A stretch of 19,757 nt of DNA, taken from NCBI GenBank assembly GCA_964429355.1, contig CAYSCH010000153.1:1-19757 (forward strand), given 5' to 3'. Source of the DNA: JAAYAY01 sp964429355 (GTDB lineage: Bacteria > Planctomycetota > Planctomycetia > Pirellulales > Thermoguttaceae). A model generated the notes under the pieces. That model was not told where the DNA came from. It made no database searches and worked only from the letters and a program-made list of their open reading frames with translations. Shown one piece after another: positions 14,449-19,757 of this stretch (position 1 is the first letter of the stretch; each line of letters begins with the position of its first letter). Position numbers and translations under genes: made by a program.

Positions 14449-15054
14449 AGCCAAAGGGGCCTGAGCCACCGACCGGTCTTCGAAGTCCTCCCGTGAATCG
14501 CCGGACGTGTGCGGAGTTTTGGGAGGGATGACGAGCCGGGCTGCCAGAGGTAGCAGCTCCGGCTGTTCGACCAGTGCACGATTCGCCTGAAAAATCTCTC
14601 GCCAACGGGTCCGGTCCCCCAGGTAAACCTCGGCCAGGCCCTCAAGCGTGTCTCCGTCCCGAACCTGATGGATGCGTTGAATCTGGCGGCCCACCGTGCG
14701 GAAACTGTCCAGGTCGCCTGGATCATTTCCGGAATTCATGGAGCCGGGATAGGTTCGTGCCATGAGTGGCGGGGGAGTGAGGCGAGAGAATCCTTCGTCC
14801 AAACGAGGCTGTTGGCCCGCATCCGGAGGGGGAGCCAGAAGCGTCGGCTGAATCTCCGCGGTGGGGGCCTCAGGTCGCAGAACCTCGAAACTGTCTGGAG
14901 GCGGCGTTTCTCGCAAGACCACCTCTTCGACCGCGTTGGGCATAGGGCGTTCCTTCCGCGTTCCCTCCTGACGAAAAGGATGGGCCAGAAAGAACGCTCC
15001 CCCGAGGATGGCGAAGGCAACGAACAGCTTGGCTCCGGGTTGGCTTGACGACAT
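14434..15054 (-). CDS. Membrane-anchored LysM-domain protein
   Basis: The 206-residue protein has one N-terminal membrane segment (about 9-25, FVAFAILGGAFFLAH) with a short cytoplasmic start, then a long Pro/Glu-rich linker (30-125), then one LysM domain (about 127-177) with IHQVRDGDTLEGLAEVYLGD, WREIFQANR and LLPLAARLVIPP. It ends with a Pro/Ala tail. LysM binds N-acetylglucosamine-containing glycans, above all peptidoglycan, so the protein probably tethers the inner membrane to the cell wall or recruits a partner. The layout resembles the LysM tail proteins found widely in planctomycetes. No catalytic domain is present. No ribosome site is evident, but a good promoter with -10 GATAAT lies about 50 bases upstream. 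It is codirectional with secDF but separated from it by 370 bp. Confidence 0.85.
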   Translation of the reverse strand: MSSSQPGAKLFVAFAILGGAFFLAHPFRQEGTRKERPMPNAVEEVVLRETPPPDSFEVLRPEAPTAEIQPTLLAPPPDAGQQPRLDEGFSRLTPPPLMARTYPGSMNSGNDPGDLDSFRTVGRQIQRIHQVRDGDTLEGLAEVYLGDRTRWREIFQANRALVEQPELLPLAARLVIPPKTPHTSGDSREDFEDRSVAQAPLAPPNP

Positions 15055-15101
15055 CGTTCCAGGAAATCACGCGCGATGGGATGGTTGTGCGTATCACTCG
15101 A

Positions 15102-15131
15102 ATTATCGAGGACGATGTGCTGCCGGATCAA
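15102..15131 (-). promoter_or_regulatory. Sigma70-like promoter of the LysM gene, -10 inside a palindrome
   Basis: On the minus strand TTGATC (15126-15131) is followed after 18 bases by GATAAT (15102-15107). Transcription would start near 15095, giving a 5' leader of about 40 bases. The -10 sits inside the palindrome CTCGA-ATTA-TCGAG (15097-15110), which may be a repressor site or chance. Confidence 0.45.
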
Positions 15132-15182
15132 GAGCTGGCAGTGCTCGCGCGGGTGAAGAATCTGGAATGCAAGCCGGTTGTA

Positions 15183-15202
15183 GGCATTCCGGCGAGAATG
15201 CC
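15183..15202 (-). terminator. Second hairpin downstream of secDF
   Basis: GGCATTC and GAATGCC form a perfect seven-pair stem with a six-base loop, 33 bases beyond the hairpin at 15236-15261 in the direction of secDF transcription. A tandem transcript end is plausible. Confidence 0.35.
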
Positions 15203-15235
15203 GACTGATGAAGCTCCACAGGCGGAACGGCAAAG

Positions 15236-15261
15236 CCTGCCCGTCAAATCGTCCGGGCAGG
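15236..15261 (-). terminator. First hairpin downstream of secDF
   Basis: CCTGCCCG (15236-15243) and CGGGCAGG (15254-15261) form a perfect eight-pair stem with a ten-base loop, about 165 bases after the secDF stop. On the minus strand it is followed by CTTTGCCG, so the T tract is minimal. Confidence 0.4.
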
Positions 15262-15424
15262 AAGAAAGACGCAAGAGCGAGATGACAGAGACGCCTGCCG
15301 GCGACTCGCTCCGCCGCGAGCCCGTATCGATGGTACGAATCTACCGCTCAGGCAAACTGTGCCGCGAAGAGAGCCGACTGACCTGGACCCCCTTCACGCT
15401 GGCGACCTGGCCAACTGGATCGGT

Positions 15425-18400
15425 TCAGCTCTTGGAATTCCTCGCCTTCGCACTTCGATCGATCCAGAGCACGATCGGCGACGCGATGAACAGCGTACTG
15501 TAAGTACCCGCGATCGCCCCGACAACCATCGCAAAGGCAAAGACTCGGATAGCGGTCCCGCCGAAGACGTAGAGGATGACCACGGACATGAACACCAGGA
15601 ACGCCGTGATGGTCGTTCGTGACAGGGTTTGGTTGATGGCCAGGTTGAACATTTCGACGTTCAGGTACGGTGTCTTGCCTCGAATTTCGCGGAGTCGATC
15701 GAAGATCACGATCGTGTCTTCCAACGAGTAGCCCATGATCGTGAGGAACGCTGCCACGACCGAGAGGTTGATCTTGAATTCCTCGATCAAGATGAACCCG
15801 AAGTACGGAGCCAGCCAGGCGGTCACGGCGATGGCACCCAGCGTGACCAGGACGTCGTGGATCAAAGCAATCGTGGCCGCCAGGCCGAACGTCACCCGCT
15901 CAAAACGGATCCAGATATAGACAATGATGATCACCAGACTGGCCAGTACCGCACCGATCGCCTTCCATTGCGTGTCGGAGGCCACCTGGGCGCCAATCGT
16001 GTTCGACGAGGGAAACACCGGGGTCGACTCGACCGAAGCTCTGACCTTTTCGAGCACTTTCAGGGCATCATCGGCGGGAAGGTTGATCGATACTTTCCAC
16101 GCATTGTGGCCGCGGTCCGGATCGTTGTCCTCGGCATAGGCCGGATTCGTCATTTCAAAGTGGGCCGCGGTGCCCAGCGCCTCCATCGCCGCCTTGATGG
16201 ACTTCTCAAGTGTCGCATAGGTGATCTTGTCGTCCCCAAAAGCGATGTTGAGAACTGCCATCTCAATCTTGGCCGCCGGTTTCTTCGAATCATCGGCGGG
16301 TTTGGCCTCGGGCTGCCCCTCCGGCGTTTCCGCCGGCGGACCTGCCGCAGGGGCCTTTTCAGCGGTGGGCTCGGCAGTCTTCTCCCCGGCAACATCGGCC
16401 TTCTTCTCCGGCTCGACCGGCGAGGCCGGCTCCTCGGCGTTATCGGCGTCGGACTTCATTTCAGCGGGCGGCAGAACTACCTCATCCGCAGCGGCCAGCA
16501 AATCGTCTCCCGGCAGATCGGTTCGAATCGAACTCGATTTCGTCTCGTCGGGAGCGGAACTCTCAGGCTCGGCGTTTGCCGTATCGGACTCGCCCACGAT
16601 GGTCATCGAGTGGTGAACAAGCCGATCTCCGAAAATGTCCTGGATCGTTTCTTTCACTTTCTCCAGAAACGCCTCGGCATTCATAGCGTCGTCAGGGCGG
16701 GCCGTGTTGATCACGAACCGGCGATGGGAGGGCTCATCGGGCAGATTCAGTTCCTGCACGGTCAGGTCTTCAAACACGTCTTCTCGTTTCCCCAACTCAT
16801 CGCGGACAACTCTAATATCCTGATCCTGTTGAAAGACCATCTGCACCGACACACCCCCGGTGAAATCGATGTCCATCAAGCCGCGTCCCCGGGCGACGAC
16901 AGCGGTCAATCCGATGAGGATCACAACGACCGATACCGCGATGGCCGGGTACTGCATGCGCACGAAGTCAATTGTGCTGCCGCGCAGCGGGAACTGGGTC
17001 ATCTTCAATGTCTTGAACCAGCGCTGTCTCTCGGCGATTTCAAAGGTGATTCGGGCACAATAGCATGCGGTGAACATGCTTAAGGAAATGCCCGTGCACA
17101 GGGTGACGGCGAACCCCTTGATCTGGTCGGTGCCGATCACGTAGAGAACAATCCCCGTGAAGATCGTGGTCACGTTGGAGTCGATGATCGCCGACATCGC
17201 CCGAGAAAAGCCGTTGCGAATGGCCATGCGAAGGGTGGCCTGGCGTTCCAGTTCCTCCCGGATTCGCTCGTTGATCAGGATGTTCGCGTCGATCGACAAA
17301 CCGAGCGAAAGCACAAGCCCCGCGATTCCCGGCAGCGTGAACGCCGCTTTGATGAAGATCATCACGGCAATCGTCATCAGGAGGTTCACCACCAGAACGA
17401 CGCAGGCTATGAATCCGGACACGCGGTAATAGGCCGTCATGAAGACAAGAACCATCACGAGCGAAGCGCCCATCGCCAGGCTGCTGCTGCGAATCGTATC
17501 GCTTCCCAGGGTCGGGCCGGTGGCCATCTGGCTGATCGGTTCCGGGCTGAGGGTCGCCGGCAGCATGCCGGCGTTGAGCACGTCTACCAGGTCGCTGACC
17601 TGTTGCTCGGTGAAATCGCCGGTAATCTGGCCGTCGTTGCGAATCTGGGTCCTGATCGCCGGGGCAGAGAACATGAAGCCGTCGAGGATGATACCCAACT
17701 GGCGTTCCAGGTTGTGGCCTTCGTCAGGAGAATTTTCGCCGGTGAGGCCCCCGAAGAGCTGTCCGCCCTTGCCATTGAAGCGGAAATCCACGTTCGGTCG
17801 TCCCTGCTCGTCGACACCCGGGGACGAACTAACCAGGTAACCGCCGGTCACGTTGTACATATCGTTGACAACAAGAACCTCGGTGACCGTGCGTTCGCCC
17901 ATCTTCCGTTGCCGCTGGGGAATTTCTCCCGACGTGAACCGGGTGACGTCCGAATCGGCGCTCACAGGAACCCACCAGCCAAGGATCTTCAGGGCGCCGG
18001 TCTCGTCGCGTACGGGATTGCCGTCGACATCGCGCATGTAGAGGTATTTTTCGTCCGGCCACTTCTCTGCCGCCTCAATCACGCTGGTGTGCCGCGGGTC
18101 GCGCCGATTGGCAAGAATCCGAAACTCCAGCGTACCGGCGCTGGTGATCTTCTCCTTGTATCGCTCGATCTCGTTCTCGTCGATCTCGGGAATAACGATC
18201 TCGATCTGGTCCTTGCCGAAGGGCCGAATCACCACTTCCTTGACGCCGCCCGGATTGATGCGGCGGCTGATGGCCGAGATCAGCTTGTCCATCTCGCCTT
18301 TCTTCAAGGAGCCAGTCGCACTTGCACCCGAGCCTTGCTGCAGGTCCGGGGCTCCCAGGGCGAGGCTTTCCTTCGTTCTTTCTCCGACCTCATAGACCAG

Positions 18401-19120
18401 GTAGACCCCGCCCTTCAGATCGATTCCCAGCTTGGGAGGCCAGCCCGAGTAGATCACCGCTGCCGACGCAAAGAGGCTGAGAAAGATGATCGTTAGCGCC
18501 GCCTGGTAGTCGCGCATCCGAAGCCACGAGGCGCACACCGCCGCAAGCACAATTGCGCCAACCACCACAAGCAAGAAGAGAAGGAATGCGCCCCAATAGG
18601 CCGGCTGTTCGGCCTCCACCTCCGTGGTGGTTGTCGGGCCGACCTGCTTTACCAGGGGGACCGTATCGTCCACGCCTCCGCTAGCCGGTTGCCCGAGGGG
18701 CGCGCCGCCAGGGACGGCCTCGTTTCCCGCAGACGATTCTTCTGCAGGTTCTGAACCGGCCGCGGCTGCCGGAGCTTTCTCGGCCACCGGCTTGGCAGCA
18801 TCGGCCGTCGCTTCAGCCTTCGCCTCTTCGGTGGTCGCTTCCGGCTTGGGAGCATCAGCCGCTACGTCCGGTTTGGACACAGGCCCCTGATCCGCTGGTG
18901 CCGCCGATGTCGCGGCGGGCTCGGCGGCAGCGGTCTGGGCAGCCCCAGAGGGCTCGTCCGCCCCCAGGCTTGTTGCCGGTCCCCACACAGCCGCCAGCAC
19001 CAGCAAGACCGCCAGCGAAAGGCCGACAACCGGAACCATGCGACCCGGCGCACGGGGCGAGCTCGACCGAACGGAGCCACACACATTCGGAGAAACCAAC
19101 GTCATCAGAAACCGGAGCAT
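15425..19120 (-). CDS. secDF: SecD-SecF fusion protein translocase subunit with long disordered segments
   Basis: The 1231-residue inner-membrane protein fuses SecD and SecF, the proton-driven partners of SecYEG that help pull exported proteins across the membrane. Residues 30-48 are hydrophobic (signal or membrane anchor), 54-172 are Ala/Glu/Pro-rich, 176-199 and 207-226 are membrane segments. The SecD core starts at LGIDLKGGVYLVYEV (231-245), with its periplasmic domain to about 540 and membrane segments to about 690, including GLVLSLGLSIDANILINERIREE with D611. SecF starts near 715, with DIDFTGGVSVQMVF (750-763) and GYSLEDTIVIFDRLREIRG (1130-1148). A second acidic Pro/Ala/Glu/Lys block (about 846-950) interrupts the SecF periplasmic domain. 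Typical SecDF fusions are about 740-850 residues, so this one is markedly long. The ATG at 19120 has AGGA ten bases upstream. It follows yajC by 61 bp and is probably cotranscribed. Confidence 0.95.
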   Translation of the reverse strand: MLRFLMTLVSPNVCGSVRSSSPRAPGRMVPVVGLSLAVLLVLAAVWGPATSLGADEPSGAAQTAAAEPAATSAAPADQGPVSKPDVAADAPKPEATTEEAKAEATADAAKPVAEKAPAAAAGSEPAEESSAGNEAVPGGAPLGQPASGGVDDTVPLVKQVGPTTTTEVEAEQPAYWGAFLLFLLVVVGAIVLAAVCASWLRMRDYQAALTIIFLSLFASAAVIYSGWPPKLGIDLKGGVYLVYEVGERTKESLALGAPDLQQGSGASATGSLKKGEMDKLISAISRRINPGGVKEVVIRPFGKDQIEIVIPEIDENEIERYKEKITSAGTLEFRILANRRDPRHTSVIEAAEKWPDEKYLYMRDVDGNPVRDETGALKILGWWVPVSADSDVTRFTSGEIPQRQRKMGERTVTEVLVVNDMYNVTGGYLVSSSPGVDEQGRPNVDFRFNGKGGQLFGGLTGENSPDEGHNLERQLGIILDGFMFSAPAIRTQIRNDGQITGDFTEQQVSDLVDVLNAGMLPATLSPEPISQMATGPTLGSDTIRSSSLAMGASLVMVLVFMTAYYRVSGFIACVVLVVNLLMTIAVMIFIKAAFTLPGIAGLVLSLGLSIDANILINERIREELERQATLRMAIRNGFSRAMSAIIDSNVTTIFTGIVLYVIGTDQIKGFAVTLCTGISLSMFTACYCARITFEIAERQRWFKTLKMTQFPLRGSTIDFVRMQYPAIAVSVVVILIGLTAVVARGRGLMDIDFTGGVSVQMVFQQDQDIRVVRDELGKREDVFEDLTVQELNLPDEPSHRRFVINTARPDDAMNAEAFLEKVKETIQDIFGDRLVHHSMTIVGESDTANAEPESSAPDETKSSSIRTDLPGDDLLAAADEVVLPPAEMKSDADNAEEPASPVEPEKKADVAGEKTAEPTAEKAPAAGPPAETPEGQPEAKPADDSKKPAAKIEMAVLNIAFGDDKITYATLEKSIKAAMEALGTAAHFEMTNPAYAEDNDPDRGHNAWKVSINLPADDALKVLEKVRASVESTPVFPSSNTIGAQVASDTQWKAIGAVLASLVIIIVYIWIRFERVTFGLAATIALIHDVLVTLGAIAVTAWLAPYFGFILIEEFKINLSVVAAFLTIMGYSLEDTIVIFDRLREIRGKTPYLNVEMFNLAINQTLSRTTITAFLVFMSVVILYVFGGTAIRVFAFAMVVGAIAGTYSTLFIASPIVLWIDRSAKARNSKS

Positions 19121-19181
19121 GGGTTACTGTTCCTGCAAGACTCGTTCAAAAGAATTCGTGCGCGAAACCCGTCCCGGGCGT

Positions 19182-19529
19182 TCAGGACGAGGACTGTTTT
19201 GGAGGTTCGTCAGCGACAACACGGGCAATGGAATTGAGTGTCATCCGCAGCTTCGTGCCGGAACTCTCGTCCACTTTGATGGTCACTTCCTTCTTGTCGC
19301 GATCCACATTCGTCACCACGCCGAGAATCCCGCCGACCGTGACGACGTGATCGTTCTTCTTCATGTTGCTCAGCATGACCTGGCGCTCGTTATGCTCCTT
19401 CCGCTGGGGACGGATCATGAGCAAGTAGAACAGCACGAATATCGGCAGGATCATCAACAGCATCTGGCCGATATCGCCTGCCCCCCCCTGGGCCAAGAGA
19501 ATTTCAGGTTGCGTCACGCCAAATAACAC
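19182..19529 (-). CDS. yajC: Preprotein translocase subunit YajC
   Basis: The 115-residue protein has the YajC pattern: a short N-terminus, one membrane segment (about 21-39, MLLMILPIFVLFYLLMI), then IRPQRKEHNERQ (39-50), and a small beta-rich cytoplasmic domain with DHVVTVGGILGVVTNVD (60-76) and VTIKVDESSGTKLRMTLNSIARV. YajC forms a complex with SecD and SecF in the inner membrane and is dispensable in several bacteria. The start is a GTG at 19529, supported by a strong GGGAGGG site six bases upstream. The order yajC then secDF is the classical export operon; the usual upstream tgt gene is not visible in the 228 bp that remain in the window. Confidence 0.96.
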   Translation of the reverse strand: MLFGVTQPEILLAQGGAGDIGQMLLMILPIFVLFYLLMIRPQRKEHNERQVMLSNMKKNDHVVTVGGILGVVTNVDRDKKEVTIKVDESSGTKLRMTLNSIARVVADEPPKQSSS

Positions 19530-19535
19530 GTATAT

Positions 19536-19542
19536 CCCTCCC
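19536..19542 (-). promoter_or_regulatory. Strong ribosome binding site for the GTG start of yajC
   Basis: GGGAGGG on the minus strand lies six bases before the GTG at 19529 and justifies the non-ATG start, since no upstream in-frame ATG has a comparable site. Confidence 0.7.
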
Positions 19543-19592
19543 AGTAAAACGGAGGATTCTCAGAGCCGCTGACAATTGACCGATGGCACCCA

Positions 19593-19712
19593 TCAATGCC
19601 CGTCGGAACTCCCTCGTTCTGCCGCTGTCTTCTGGGCAATGTATTCCGTCACGACGTGGGGAGTCAAAACCCAGGGGGCAACTGGCGGAATCCAGGGTAA
19701 GTCCAGTATCAT
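19593..19712 (-). CDS. Possible 39-residue small protein upstream of yajC
   Basis: An ATG at 19712 opens a 39-codon frame ending in TGA at 19593-19595, 63 bases before yajC. The product begins MILDLPWIPPVAPWVL and continues with a helix-like stretch (TEYIAQKTAAER). An in-frame TGA lies upstream; a TTG at 19736 is an alternative start. I recognise no family. The ATG overlaps the -10 of the best promoter for yajC, so the two calls exclude each other unless transcription starts further upstream, outside the window. AAGAG three bases before the ATG is a poor ribosome site. Low confidence. Confidence 0.25.
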   Translation of the reverse strand: MILDLPWIPPVAPWVLTPHVVTEYIAQKTAAERGSSDGH

Positions 19713-19736
19713 AAACTCTTGCGCCCCAACGGACAA
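19708..19736 (-). promoter_or_regulatory. Sigma70-like promoter of the yajC-secDF operon
   Basis: On the minus strand TTGTCC (19731-19736) is followed after exactly 17 bases by TATGAT (19708-19713), five of six matches to the -10 consensus. The start of transcription would be near 19701, leaving a leader of about 170 bases before yajC. This is the best promoter match I found in the window. Confidence 0.5.
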
Positions 19737-19757
19737 GGGGATTCAGGCAAGGCCGGC

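Larger units (their letters stand above)
15055..15424. other. 370-bp gap between secDF and the LysM gene
   Basis: This gap holds two perfect hairpins near the secDF end and a promoter for the LysM gene near its other end, listed separately. A plus-strand open frame crosses it from a TTG at 15045 to 15503, but it overlaps the end of secDF antisense and has no recognisable domain, so I do not call it. Confidence 0.5.

Noticed and set aside
15045..15503. Plus-strand open frame of 152 codons in the secDF-LysM gap
   Set aside because: It needs a TTG start without a ribosome site, overlaps secDF antisense at its end, and would run through both hairpins and the LysM promoter. No family was recognised.
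15629..17083. Plus-strand open frame of 484 codons
   Set aside because: Antisense to secDF; composition is that of a mirrored membrane protein and no motif is present.
1..19757. Search for CRISPR arrays, tRNA genes, insertion sequences and phage or defence modules
   Set aside because: No regularly spaced repeats, cloverleaf with CCA-end features, transposase motifs or defence-type gene clusters were found; the helicase alone, without a partner nuclease or methylase, is not evidence of a defence system.

Overview
The window looks like chromosomal DNA of a planctomycete-type bacterium (Planctomycetota, possibly Pirellulales-like). This is inferred from high GC content, a very long SecD-SecF fusion downstream of yajC, and many exported proteins of families enriched in that phylum (LamG fusions, DUF1080, GxDLY/SGNH esterases, a Tat-exported TIM-barrel-like protein), together with few recognisable Shine-Dalgarno sites. 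No rRNA, tRNA, CRISPR array, integrase or transposase gene was seen. Codon choice is similar across the genes, and nothing marks a recent island.

Layout from left to right. Positions 1-2363 (minus) hold a secreted LamG/TIM-barrel protein that runs off the left edge. 2528-4675 (minus) is an IGHMBP2/Upf1-type SF1 helicase with a DbpA-like RNA-binding domain at its N-terminus. 4742-5707 (minus) is a Tat-exported protein of unknown function, and 5911-6513 (minus) a secreted DUF1080 protein. A divergent gap (6514-6817) with two REP-like hairpins precedes a ferredoxin (6818-7303, plus) whose second cluster motif carries an insertion. A structured gap (7304-7606) leads to a DegT/DnrJ/EryC1/StrS aminotransferase (7607-8860, plus). 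After a hairpin between convergent stops come a GH-A glycoside hydrolase with an inserted carbohydrate-binding-like module (8901-11069, minus) and a divergent GxDLY/SGNH esterase (11255-12394, plus). Next is a receiver-GGDEF-CBS-CBS regulator (12425-14050, minus) and a membrane-anchored LysM protein (14434-15054, minus). The right end is the protein-export operon secDF (15425-19120, minus) and yajC (19182-19529, minus), with a good sigma70-like promoter and a possible 39-codon ORF upstream of it.

How the genes work together (inference). Five of the eleven longer genes encode exported proteins with glycan- or ester-related folds. They are consistent with extracellular or periplasmic polysaccharide breakdown, but they are not one operon, because strands alternate and hairpins separate them. 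The strongest functional pairs are the divergent glycosidase and esterase, which share a 185-bp promoter region with palindromes, and the yajC-secDF export unit. No complete new multi-gene system is evident. The unusual points are architectural: the RRM-helicase fusion, the inserted ferredoxin, the receiver-cyclase-CBS fusion, the two disordered blocks in SecDF, and several structured intergenic regions.
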